Below are positions 17,479 to 26,554 of a stretch of 64,000 nt of DNA, piece by piece. The DNA is taken from contig CAYNML010000015.1 of the NCBI GenBank assembly GCA_964398185.1, positions 1 to 64,000 on the forward strand, in the 5' to 3' direction. This stretch comes from Fen-1058 sp964398185 (GTDB lineage Bacteria; Chloroflexota; Anaerolineae; Fen-1058). Within the stretch, counting starts at the first letter, position 1; every line of letters starts with the position of its first letter. The notes beneath the pieces were generated by a model. That model was not told the DNA's origin. It searched no databases and saw only the letters and a program-made list of their open reading frames with translations. The translations under genes and the position numbers were made by a program.

Positions 17479-19654
17479 CGAGCAAACATTCGCCAACATT
17501 CCGCCCACACCCGAGGGGCATTTCAAGTTGTATTTCTATGCCGCCGTGTTGTACGTGCTCGATCACGTCACACGCCTGTTCGCTGCGCCGGATGAGGCGC
17601 TGCACGAGTTTCCGTTTCTGGTGGGCTATCATCAACAATTGGCGGGCTGCGGGTTGGAAGGCAAGAATATTTCGGAAGCCGCACAGTGGTGGCAGGCCGC
17701 GCTCTTCGACTGGGAAAGATTGATCGACCAGCATCTGCCGCTGCGCGCTTTGCGCGAGGCGACCGAGCTCGATCATGCCGCATTGACGCAGCTGATCACC
17801 GTGGGGCTGATCGAAGAAGATCCACGCTTCGGCGTCATGTTCGATACGCTGCAAGGCGCAAGCGGTTATCAACGCCCCACCATCGGCCTGTTGAGCGCGT
17901 GGCAGAACGGCGAACACGACACGCGCACCAACTTGCGTTATCTGCAGCAGCTGGGCCTCGTGCAAATCATCAACCCGGACGTGCCGCGGCTCGATCAAGC
18001 CCTGCAAGTGCCTGCGCCGATCTGGGACGCGCTGCGCGGCGAACAAGCGGAAAGCATCGCGCCGTGGGCGCAGTATCGCGCACCCGATCGCTTGCTGCGG
18101 CCCGACGATTTGATCTTGCCCGCCACGCTGCATGACACGCTGCGCACCCTCCCCGCGTTGTTAGCGTCCGGCGAAGTGCAGGCCGTCATCGTGCGCGGGC
18201 CGCGCCACAACGGACGCCACACCTTGCTGGGCACCTTAGCGCGCACGCTGGGACGCGGCCTGTTGGAGATCGATCAGGCGCGTCAACTCGACGCGGATCG
18301 CTGGCGCTTGATCGGCCCACTGGCGACGCTGCTGCACGCCCTGCCCGTGCTCGCGTTTGAACTCGCCCCGGGCGAAAGCGCGGAACTCACGGCGCTCGTC
18401 GGGTGCGATAGTCCGATCGGGGTGGTGTTGAGCCGCACCGGCGGCTTGAACGGCGCGGCGCACCACGGCGCGGCGNNNNNNNNNNNNNNNNNNNNNNNNN
18501 NNNNNNNNNNNNNNNNNNNNNNNNNNNNNNNNNNNNNNNNNNNNNNNNNNNNNNNNNNNNNNNNNNNNNNNNNNNACGGCGCGGCGCACCACGGCGCGGC
18601 GATCGATCGGGCGGTGACCATCGCGCTCGATCTGCCCGATCCACACTTGCGGCGGCAGCACTGGCAGCGCGCGGCTCACTCACACCCGATCGGCGATCTC
18701 AACTCAATCAGCAACCGCTATCGTCTGACGAGCGGCAACATCTATCGGGCCGCGCAGTTGGCCGGCGCGCAGGCGGCTTTAGCCAGGCGTGACACGATCG
18801 AGTTGGAAGATGTGCAGCACGCCAGCCGCACGCTCAATCGGCAAACGCTGGAGACGCTGGCCGTACACCTGCCCGCCACCGGCGATTGGTCGCAGCTGGC
18901 CGTGTGCGAAGACACGCAGCGCGATCTGGAAGAACTGGAAGCACGCTGCCGTCAACGCGAACGCTTGGCCAGCGCCGCCAGCCGCACGTTCGCCGCGCAC
19001 GTCAACGCGGGCGTGCGCGTGTTGTTCAACGGTCCCAGCGGCACGGGCAAGACGCTGGCCGCGCGCGTGCTGGCCGCGCAATTGCAGATGGACATCTACC
19101 GGCTCGATCTCTCCGCGGTGGTCAACAAATACATCGGCGAGACGGAGAAGAATTTGAATCAGGTCTTCTCGCGCGCGGAAGAGCTGGACGTGATCCTGTT
19201 GATTGACGAAGGCGATGCGCTGCTGACCCAGCGCACCAGCGTGAGCACCGCCAACGATCGCTACGCCAACCTCGAAACGAATTTCCTGCTGCAACGGCTG
19301 GAATCGTTCAGCGGCATCGTCATCGTCACGACCAATTCCAGCGAGCTGATCGATAACGCCTTTCAGCGCCGCATGGATGTGACAATCGATTTCCGTTTGC
19401 CCGATGCCAGCGAGCGCTGGCAGATCTGGCAGCTGCACTTGCCGGAGGCGTCAACGGTGGATGAACGCTGGCTGACGGAAGTCGTCACACGCTGCACGCT
19501 GAGCGGCGGACAGATTCGCAATGCGGCGCTGCACGCCACGCTGCTCGCCTTGAACAACGGCGGCATCGTCACCAACGAATACGTCGAAGCGGCGGTGCAG
19601 CGCGAGTATCGCAAGATCGGCGCGGTATGCCCGCTGCGCGCCAGGGGCAACTGA
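17471..19654 (+). CDS. AAA+ ATPase of the CIS cluster (Afp15/Pvc15-type)
   Basis: Cytoplasmic AAA+ ATPase thought to act in assembly or loading in Afp/PVC-type systems. The C-terminal ATPase has Walker A GPSGTGKT (near residue 520), Walker B ILLIDEGDAL (~575), the sensor-1 stretch IVIVTTNSSELID and an arginine pair QRRMD. A helical/winged N-terminus and an earlier, degenerate nucleotide-binding region (VRGPRHNGRHTLLGTLA, ~240) suggest a second, inactive AAA domain. The ATG at 17471 overlaps the previous stop (ATGACTGA) and begins MTDEQTF. A 100-N gap interrupts the degenerate domain; joining the identical 26-base flanks keeps the frame and gives about 685 residues. Confidence 0.88.
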   Translation: MTDEQTFANIPPTPEGHFKLYFYAAVLYVLDHVTRLFAAPDEALHEFPFLVGYHQQLAGCGLEGKNISEAAQWWQAALFDWERLIDQHLPLRALREATELDHAALTQLITVGLIEEDPRFGVMFDTLQGASGYQRPTIGLLSAWQNGEHDTRTNLRYLQQLGLVQIINPDVPRLDQALQVPAPIWDALRGEQAESIAPWAQYRAPDRLLRPDDLILPATLHDTLRTLPALLASGEVQAVIVRGPRHNGRHTLLGTLARTLGRGLLEIDQARQLDADRWRLIGPLATLLHALPVLAFELAPGESAELTALVGCDSPIGVVLSRTGGLNGAAHHGAAXXXXXXXXXXXXXXXXXXXXXXXXXXXXXXXXXXGAAHHGAAIDRAVTIALDLPDPHLRRQHWQRAAHSHPIGDLNSISNRYRLTSGNIYRAAQLAGAQAALARRDTIELEDVQHASRTLNRQTLETLAVHLPATGDWSQLAVCEDTQRDLEELEARCRQRERLASAASRTFAAHVNAGVRVLFNGPSGTGKTLAARVLAAQLQMDIYRLDLSAVVNKYIGETEKNLNQVFSRAEELDVILLIDEGDALLTQRTSVSTANDRYANLETNFLLQRLESFSGIVIVTTNSSELIDNAFQRRMDVTIDFRLPDASERWQIWQLHLPEASTVDERWLTEVVTRCTLSGGQIRNAALHATLLALNNGGIVTNEYVEAAVQREYRKIGAVCPLRARGN
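18450..18601. other. Scaffold gap (100 N) with identical 26-base flanks
   Basis: N occupies 18476-18575. The 26 bases before it (18450-18475) and after it (18576-18601) are identical, starting ACGGCGCGGCGCACC. This is what unmerged overlapping contigs look like, so the gap probably has no missing sequence. Confidence 0.85.
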
Positions 19655-19657
19655 GCG

Positions 19658-22600
19658 ATGCCCGCGCCGACTCCCGCTCCGACGTCTTCACCCACTCCCA
19701 CGCCGTCGCCTGCGCCAGCTCCGCGCAATCGCCGGGCGGAGCCCACTCCCAAGCCTGCGGTGCGAGGAGCGCCCGGCGGAACGCCGCCGGTGGTGTTAAC
19801 GCCACAGCTCACCATCACCGTGGGTGGCAAGACGCTATATCGCATGCGCAACGGCAAGCTGGTGGAACTGCCGCCTGATATGACGGTGGAAGAGGCCGCG
19901 CGGCTCGAAGCTGAAGCACAGGCCGCACTGCAACGGCTGGGCAAGGGGCCGCCGCCCAAGCCGGTCCCCGACGCGAAGAAACTCGCCAAGAAGGAAGAGA
20001 GGAAAGACAAATTCAAGCCCGCAGCCAAAGCCAGGAAGGGCGGCCAAGGCCGAGGCAAAGCCGCCGCCAAAGGGCCGGGTGCGGCTCCTGCGCGGTTGAA
20101 GGTCGGCCCTGGCAAAGTGGCGCAATATCTGGCCGCCAAAGGTGCGCCGATCTTATCCAGAGGCGTGGGGAGGCTGCGCCGACTGCGGCAGAACGAACAG
20201 ACGCACGACGAAGCGCTCGAGAAGTTGCAGCAAACCGAGAAAGCCGTCGTCATTCCGGCCAGCGAGGGACAAGCGAAAAGCAATGCGGGCCAGGTGACGA
20301 CCGTCGGCGGTCGTCCCGCGCCCGTCGTCAACGAGAGCAAAGGCAAGCAGACACTCCAGCAATCGCTCGCAGCGAACGTGCCGCGCAGCATCGAAGACGT
20401 CGACAACTTCAAGCGCGACAAAAAGGCCCAGCACATGGGCGCCGATGTGCTGAAGGTGGTGCAGGGCGACAAAAACGCCGTGACCGCCACCTTCGTCGAC
20501 ATGGAAAAAACGCCGCCGCCCACTCCGCCCGAACATACCCCCGCAGCCCTGCCGCCGGAAGAAGCGGCGCCGCCGACGGGCGCCATGAATCTCGGTCAGG
20601 GCGCCATCGCGTCGCTGCAGAAAGAGCATACCGATCTTAGCAACTACACCAAAGAGGCCGACGGCAAGCTGAAGGAAGAAGGCATCACGCAAGAACAGCT
20701 GGACATGGTCGACAGCGGCGATCTGGCCGCAGCAAACAAAGAAAAGAAGGGGATGGAAAAGTCGGCGAAGACGGAACCGCTCGCCGTGCAGCAGTTCGCG
20801 ACACAGGAAACGGCCAAGGTTGATCAGAAGCTGAAGCAGGAAGAAAAAGCGGGACGCGACACCCTAAGGGCCAAGCGCAAAGCTTCTCTCGGCGCAACGG
20901 CGCAGAAGCAGAAAGGCACCAAAAGCGCCCTCGAAAAAAAGCGCGAGGAAGTGGCGAACAAGATCAACGGGATTTATCAGGTCGCGCAGGACAAGGTCAA
21001 GAAGAAGCTGGCCGATCTCGAAACGCAATCGATGAAGCGCTTCGACGACGGCAACGCCAAAGCCACGAAGGAATTTGAAGATACCGTCAACCGCGAGCTC
21101 GACGCCTTCAAAGACGATCGCTACTCCGGCATGTTTGGCTGGGCGCGCAAAGCCAAGGACTGGCTGCTGGGCATGGACGACTTGCCCGAAGTGAAGGCCA
21201 TCTTCGAGCGCAATCGCACGATCTTCGTCAACACCATCAACCAGCTGGTAGAGAACATCTCCGCCGACAACCAGCGCGTCATCCAGGAATGCAAAGACGA
21301 ACTGGCCCGGGCGAAGAAGGATATCAAGGACTACGTCGATAAGCTCGGCCCCGATCTGAAGAACATCGGCAAGCAGGCGGCCGAGGAGATGAACGGCAAG
21401 CTCAACGAGCTCGATCGGTTTGTGGCGAAGAAAGAGCAGGAACTGCAGGACAGTCTGAAAGACAAGCAGCAGGCGGCCATCAAGGCCATCGACGAGAAGA
21501 TCGAGAAGATGAAGGAGGCCATGTCGGGCGCGCTGGCCAAGCTGGGCAAGCTGCTGCTGTGGGCGGCCAAGAAGTTCTTCACCTGGGCGCTGGAAAAGTT
21601 CGGCTTCTCGCTCTCCGAAATCGAAAACATCATCAACAAGGGTGTGGCCGTGCTCAAGGCCATCTTCACCAAGCCCATCCAGTTCGTGAAGAACCTCGTC
21701 AAAGCGGCCTCGGCAGGCTTCAAGAACTTCGGCAAAAACTTTCTCAAGCATTTGCAGGATGCCGTGTTCGAATGGTTGACCGGCTCGCTGACAGGGCTGG
21801 TGCTGCCGTCCAGCTGGGATTTGAAAGGCATCCTGAGCGTCGTCTTCCAGATGCTGGGCCTCACCTACCAGAACATCCGCGCCCACCTTGTGAAGCTCAT
21901 CCCGGAGCCGGCCGTCAAAGCGTTGGAAACCTCGTTCACCCTGGTGAAGACCCTCATCACCGAAGGCCCCCTGGCGGCCTGGGAGCAGCTCAAAGAGATC
22001 GCCGGCGAGATGAAAGAAGCTTTCATCAATGCGGTGAAGGACTGGATCAAATGGAAGGTCGTGCAGAAAGCGATCGAAACCGTTCTGAGTCTGTTCATTC
22101 CTGGCGCAGGCATCATTCGTGCCATCATCGGCATCTACGACACAATCGTCTTCTTCATCCAGCGGGCGAAGGACATCATGAAAATGATCGGCAGCTTTCT
22201 CGGCTCCATCGCCGAGATCGCCGCCGGGAATATCGGGGCAGCAGCAGAAGCATTGGAAAAGGGCCTGGCGCGCGGCCTGGTGCTGGTAATCGATTTCCTG
22301 GCGCGCTTCCTCCGCTTGAGCGGTATCACCGCCAAGATCAAAGAGGCCATCCAGAACATCCGCGGCAAGGTCGATAACGTGATCGCCCGGGTGGCGAAGT
22401 GGATCGTGGATAAGGGAAGACATCTCCTGAGTGCTGTGCAGTCCGGCGCGTCCAAGATACTGGGAGGTGATCCCAATGCCCCGTCTGCAGAACGGATTGG
22501 CAATGCGCTGCGCGAGGCCGTGCCGGTGGTCAACCGTTACGCAGGTCGTCCGGTAGGAGCCGTTATCTTGCGGCCGCTGCTCATGCCCATCAAACTGCGG

Positions 22601-23599
22601 CATCGCCTCAGCCGGTTGGACGTCAAACCGCACGGTAATGTCTGGGCGGTGGAGGCCACCGCCAGTCCAACCGTCACCGCACTGACGACGGCTCAAGTCG
22701 CTGGCAGCGGCATTGCCGGTTTGACCAGCCAAATCAGATATACCAGCGGCACCCTGGTTGGCAAAACAGTCGGCAAAGAAATGGTGGCCGATCCGCTTGG
22801 GCCTGATCATCCGATGGGGCAAGAGCCATCCGGTGACAACATCTGGCGCAGCATCCTGGTGACCGATCCGGGGCAGCCCAACGATCGAAAATATATCCGC
22901 GGCCACCTGCTCAATCACCAAGTCGGCGGCACTGGCGCCGCGCAAAACCTTTTCCCGATCACGGCGGCGGCCAACGACAACCACGAAAGTCGCATCGAAA
23001 GCCGCGTCAAGCAGTGGGTGAACTCGGAACGCAAGTGGGTCTACTATCGCGTGGAAGTGACCAATATCAACGCCGTCGTCAACCCTGCCGGCCCCATCGT
23101 CAACAACCGGATCGACGCGCATTTCGTCTGCACGGCCTCCGTCATCGATCCGAATCTGCCCATTGCGCCGGCCAATCGCCACAACACCATCAGCGCCACG
23201 ATTGTCTCTCACTACCAGCCCCCGGCTGGATCGGCGGCTGTCATTCATCAGAGCGGCCCAAGCCATGAGCGAACGATTACGGCTCGCCCGGCTGACGTCG
23301 CAGCAACCATTGCCGTTCCGGCGGGCGAAGAATACCGCTTGCACCCAACCTTGTTCCAGGACTTGCAGACCATCACCATTACCAAAGGGCTGGGCACGCG
23401 TCACATCGATCAAGCGATTCAAGATGTCACCGGCCTGGGGCCGGCCATCACCAGCACCCTGTATACGGCCTTCAGTTTGTCTTTGGGCAACAATCGCGGC
23501 GACATTGGTTCCCGTTTGAGCGCCAGCGAAAAAAGTAACCTCACCCGCTTGAACAGCATGAGCAGCGCCATCCATACGGCACTGCGTCTCTGGTTATAG
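19658..23599 (+). CDS. Large putative CIS effector: coiled coil, shared helical module, C-terminal nuclease-like domain
   Basis: A 1313-residue candidate cargo toxin. A Pro/Ala/Lys-rich head (1-140) leads to a long charged coiled-coil region (~330-620). A hydrophobic helical module follows (~660-915, including LPSSWDLKGILSVVFQMLGL and IPGAGIIRAIIGIYDTIVFF) that is also present in the next gene. Near residues 1080-1122 comes RGHLLNHQVGGTGAAQNLFP then NDNHESRIESRVKQWV, which resembles the His-Asn core of DNA/RNA non-specific endonuclease-type toxins. No signal peptide is visible. It has no DUF4157 domain. No obvious immunity gene follows. The nuclease call is motif-based; delivery by the CIS is inferred from position and the shared module. 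Confidence 0.65.
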   Translation: MPAPTPAPTSSPTPTPSPAPAPRNRRAEPTPKPAVRGAPGGTPPVVLTPQLTITVGGKTLYRMRNGKLVELPPDMTVEEAARLEAEAQAALQRLGKGPPPKPVPDAKKLAKKEERKDKFKPAAKARKGGQGRGKAAAKGPGAAPARLKVGPGKVAQYLAAKGAPILSRGVGRLRRLRQNEQTHDEALEKLQQTEKAVVIPASEGQAKSNAGQVTTVGGRPAPVVNESKGKQTLQQSLAANVPRSIEDVDNFKRDKKAQHMGADVLKVVQGDKNAVTATFVDMEKTPPPTPPEHTPAALPPEEAAPPTGAMNLGQGAIASLQKEHTDLSNYTKEADGKLKEEGITQEQLDMVDSGDLAAANKEKKGMEKSAKTEPLAVQQFATQETAKVDQKLKQEEKAGRDTLRAKRKASLGATAQKQKGTKSALEKKREEVANKINGIYQVAQDKVKKKLADLETQSMKRFDDGNAKATKEFEDTVNRELDAFKDDRYSGMFGWARKAKDWLLGMDDLPEVKAIFERNRTIFVNTINQLVENISADNQRVIQECKDELARAKKDIKDYVDKLGPDLKNIGKQAAEEMNGKLNELDRFVAKKEQELQDSLKDKQQAAIKAIDEKIEKMKEAMSGALAKLGKLLLWAAKKFFTWALEKFGFSLSEIENIINKGVAVLKAIFTKPIQFVKNLVKAASAGFKNFGKNFLKHLQDAVFEWLTGSLTGLVLPSSWDLKGILSVVFQMLGLTYQNIRAHLVKLIPEPAVKALETSFTLVKTLITEGPLAAWEQLKEIAGEMKEAFINAVKDWIKWKVVQKAIETVLSLFIPGAGIIRAIIGIYDTIVFFIQRAKDIMKMIGSFLGSIAEIAAGNIGAAAEALEKGLARGLVLVIDFLARFLRLSGITAKIKEAIQNIRGKVDNVIARVAKWIVDKGRHLLSAVQSGASKILGGDPNAPSAERIGNALREAVPVVNRYAGRPVGAVILRPLLMPIKLRHRLSRLDVKPHGNVWAVEATASPTVTALTTAQVAGSGIAGLTSQIRYTSGTLVGKTVGKEMVADPLGPDHPMGQEPSGDNIWRSILVTDPGQPNDRKYIRGHLLNHQVGGTGAAQNLFPITAAANDNHESRIESRVKQWVNSERKWVYYRVEVTNINAVVNPAGPIVNNRIDAHFVCTASVIDPNLPIAPANRHNTISATIVSHYQPPAGSAAVIHQSGPSHERTITARPADVAATIAVPAGEEYRLHPTLFQDLQTITITKGLGTRHIDQAIQDVTGLGPAITSTLYTAFSLSLGNNRGDIGSRLSASEKSNLTRLNSMSSAIHTALRLWL

Positions 23600-23601
23600 C
23601 C

Positions 23602-26538
23602 ATGCCTGAAGCCGCTCGCACGACTGCACCACCCGCTCGCTCGCCTGCTCCCGCCAGGCCGTCCACACCGGCCCCGGCGCCAACCCGATCGGCTGTCTCG
23701 GCCTCACAGCCCGCTCGCTTGCAGGCCGGACCCGCCGCGGTGCAGCTCAACGCGAACACGCCCAGTCAGGCGACCATTCAGCCTACCGGCGGCGAACCGC
23801 TCGCGCCGGATGTGCGCGCTAATTTAGAGCGCAGCTTCGGCGTCGATCTGCGATCGGTGCGGGTGCACACCGACGAACGCGCGCAGAACACAGCGCGCCG
23901 CATGGATGCCCGCGCGTTCACCCTCGGCGCGAATATCTTCCTCGGCCGCGGCGAGCGCCCGAGCGATCTGCGCTTGCTGGCGCACGAAGTGGCGCACGTA
24001 GTGCAGCAGCGCAGTGTGCCCACCGTACAGCGCTGGTCGTTCTCCGGCGGCGATCGCTACGAACGTGAGGCACAGCAAGCTTCAGCCGCGGCGGTGCAGC
24101 ATCAATCATTTGCCGTGCGCGAACGAACCACGCCGCGGCCACAGCGGCTGGGCATCAGCGATGCGCTGGATTATTTTGCCGATGCGGCCAATAACATTCC
24201 GGGCTTTTCGATGCTGACGTTCGTGCTGGGCTTCAACCCGATCAATATGCGATCGGTCGAACGCAACGCCACCAACTTATTCCGCGCCATCATCGGCTTC
24301 CTGCCCGGCGGCAATTTGATCTTCCAGGCGTTGCAGCGGCATGGCATCATCGATCAGGTGGGCGGGTGGCTGCAGCAGCAGCTCGCCACCCTGGGCCTGG
24401 CCGCCAGTTCGCTGCGGCAGGCGCTCGATCGCTTNNNNNNNNNNNNNNNNNNNNNNNNNNNNNNNNNNNNNNNNNNNNNNNNNNNNNNNNNNNNNNNNNN
24501 NNNNNNNNNNNNNNNNNNNNNNNNNNNNNNNNNNGCGATTCCGCGCGCGTGGGCGTGGTTCCAGCAGCAAGTGAGCACCCTGTTAGGTTTCGTGCGGCAG
24601 ATTCCGCAGTTGTTCGTGCAGCTGTGGGAGTCGCTGCAAATCAGCGATCTGCTCGACATCGGCGGCGCGTTCAACAAGGTGCGCGACATCTTCGGCGGCT
24701 TCGTGAGCAGCTTCATCTCGTGGGCGGGTGAAGCTGCGCTGCAAATCATGCTGTTCATCTTTGAAGTGCTCGCGCCCGGAGCGCTGCCGGTCTTGCGCCG
24801 CGCGGCCGCGGTCATCCGCACCATCATCAGCGATCCCATCCGCTTCGTGGGCAATCTGGTGCGCGCCGGCCTGCGCGGCTTCCAGCAGTTCCGCGACAAC
24901 ATTCGCACGCACCTGATCAACGGGCTGGTCGGCTGGTTGACGGGCGCGTTGAGCGGAGCCGGCTTGCAGTTGCCATCACGCTGGGACTTGCGCGGCATTC
25001 TGTCACTGGTGCTGCAAATCCTCGGCCTCACGTGGCAGAACATCCGCCAGAAGTTGGTGCGCGTATTGGGCGAGACCACCGTCACCGTGTTGGAGCGCAC
25101 CTTCGACATCGTGGTGACGTTGGTGCGCGAGGGGCCGCTGGCAGCCTGGCAGAAAATCCTGGAGAATCTCTCCAATTTGCAGGAGACGATCTTCAGCGGC
25201 ATTCGCGAGTGGGTCATCCGCACCATCGTGGGTCAGGCCGTCATCCGCATCGTATCGATGTTGAACCCGGCCGGTGCAGTGATCCAGGCCATCATCGCCA
25301 TCTACAACACCATCATGTTCTTCCGCGAACGTCTGCAGCAGATCATTCAAGTGGCGGAGGCGTTCTTCAACTCCATCGCCGAGATTGCCAACGGAGCGAT
25401 CGGCGCGGCGGCCAACTACGTCGAACGCACCATGGCCCGCCTGGTGCCCGTGGTGATCAGTTTCCTCGCGCGGCTGATCGGACTGGGCGGCATCTCCGAC
25501 ACGATCCGCAACATCATCGCCCGCATCCGCGCCCCGATCGATCGCGCGCTCGATCGGGTGGTGGAGTGGATCGCCGCGCAGGCGCGCCGGTTGGGGCGTG
25601 CGGTGGCCGGCGCCGCGCGCGGCGTCATCGGCTGGTGGCGCCAGCGCCGATCGTTCAGAGGCGCCGACGGCGCGACACACGCGCTGTACTTCACCGGCGA
25701 AGGCGCAGCCGCGCGCGTGACCGTCGCCAGTGAGCCCATGCCGGTGGAGCAATTCCTGGACAGCATTCGCACCAATCCCGACTATCAGACGCCGCCCAAA
25801 CCGGCGCTCATTCAGCAAGTGCGGCAGCAGGTCGATGCGATCCGCCGGGCGCAGGCCCTGCCTGCCGCGCAGCAAGCGCAGGCCGAGCAGCAGATCAACG
25901 CCGCCTTCACCGCGCTGGGGCCGCTGCTGGCGCAATTGGTCGGCTCAACGCAATTCGCCACGGAAGATCATCCACTGCCGCTGGCCTATCCCAAACGCCG
26001 CTGGTCGGCGTATCCGACGATTTACGTCGGCCCGCGCGCCAGCAACCGCATCACCCAGGCCGATCTGGCCGCGGGCAATGTCGCCGCCATCCAGGCGCAG
26101 CTCACGGCTGCTGAACGCACCGCGTGGGCCGCGCGCGGCAATGCCATCGAAGCTTATCGCCCCACGCAGCGCCGCGCGCTGCCCGGCGGCGATACCATTG
26201 GCATCGACGGCAACTATCGTACTGAGCCGGGCAAGAAAATCCGGCTGGTGCCGCAGAGCACGCAGGGCGGCGGGTTGATCAACAGTGCGCTGTCGCCGTT
26301 TGGCTACCGCGCCCGCAGCGAAAACATGGACGGCGATCATGTGATTGAAATGCAGCTGGGCGGCCCCAACATTCTGCCCAACCTGTGGCCGTTGGAAGCC
26401 GGCGAGAATCGCTCGAGCGGCTCGACGATTGCCAGCATGACGTTCACCAAACCGGACGGCACGCGCATAGCGATGGAGGCCTTGAAGAATCGCGCGCGCA
26501 GCGTGCCGACGTGGTTGATCATCACCGGTACCCGTTGA
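23602..26538 (+). CDS. DUF4157 (eCIS core) putative effector with C-terminal HNH-like nuclease motif
   Basis: A 978-residue protein (length uncertain because of the gap). Residues ~70-135 are a DUF4157 domain, the marker of extracellular CIS cargo: VRANLERSFGVDLRSVRVHT, ARAFTLGANIFLG and LLAHEVAHVVQQ, with an HExxH metal motif. The middle (~400-655) repeats the helical module of the preceding protein (LPSRWDLRGILSLVLQILGL, AIIAIYNTIMFFRERL). The end (~909-945) reads DGDHVIEMQLGGPNILPNLW then LEAGENR, an HNH/DNase-like pattern. It starts three bases after the previous stop. The 100-N gap near residue 278 is a true unknown because its flanks do not overlap. Confidence 0.75.
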   Translation: MPEAARTTAPPARSPAPARPSTPAPAPTRSAVSASQPARLQAGPAAVQLNANTPSQATIQPTGGEPLAPDVRANLERSFGVDLRSVRVHTDERAQNTARRMDARAFTLGANIFLGRGERPSDLRLLAHEVAHVVQQRSVPTVQRWSFSGGDRYEREAQQASAAAVQHQSFAVRERTTPRPQRLGISDALDYFADAANNIPGFSMLTFVLGFNPINMRSVERNATNLFRAIIGFLPGGNLIFQALQRHGIIDQVGGWLQQQLATLGLAASSLRQALDRXXXXXXXXXXXXXXXXXXXXXXXXXXXXXXXXXXAIPRAWAWFQQQVSTLLGFVRQIPQLFVQLWESLQISDLLDIGGAFNKVRDIFGGFVSSFISWAGEAALQIMLFIFEVLAPGALPVLRRAAAVIRTIISDPIRFVGNLVRAGLRGFQQFRDNIRTHLINGLVGWLTGALSGAGLQLPSRWDLRGILSLVLQILGLTWQNIRQKLVRVLGETTVTVLERTFDIVVTLVREGPLAAWQKILENLSNLQETIFSGIREWVIRTIVGQAVIRIVSMLNPAGAVIQAIIAIYNTIMFFRERLQQIIQVAEAFFNSIAEIANGAIGAAANYVERTMARLVPVVISFLARLIGLGGISDTIRNIIARIRAPIDRALDRVVEWIAAQARRLGRAVAGAARGVIGWWRQRRSFRGADGATHALYFTGEGAAARVTVASEPMPVEQFLDSIRTNPDYQTPPKPALIQQVRQQVDAIRRAQALPAAQQAQAEQQINAAFTALGPLLAQLVGSTQFATEDHPLPLAYPKRRWSAYPTIYVGPRASNRITQADLAAGNVAAIQAQLTAAERTAWAARGNAIEAYRPTQRRALPGGDTIGIDGNYRTEPGKKIRLVPQSTQGGGLINSALSPFGYRARSENMDGDHVIEMQLGGPNILPNLWPLEAGENRSSGSTIASMTFTKPDGTRIAMEALKNRARSVPTWLIITGTR
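24435..24534. other. Scaffold gap (100 N) in the DUF4157 gene
   Basis: Unlike the first gap, the flanks (ending GCTCGATCGCTT and starting GCGATTCCGCGC) share no overlap, so real sequence of unknown length is missing. The reading frame stays open on both sides with the placeholder length. Confidence 0.9.
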
Positions 26539-26554
26539 TGAAAGTTGAAGCAAG

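Noticed and set aside
18450..18601. A genuine tandem protein repeat GAAHHGAA around the first N gap
   Set aside because: The two copies are identical over exactly the contig ends, which is better explained by an unmerged assembly overlap than by a real repeat.
20864..23575. Long minus-strand open frame (903 codons) opposite the 1313-aa effector gene
   Set aside because: It is an antisense artefact of the high-GC coding strand. The plus-strand protein has recognisable domains and continuous motifs, while the minus frame shows only His/Asp/Arg-rich low-information sequence.
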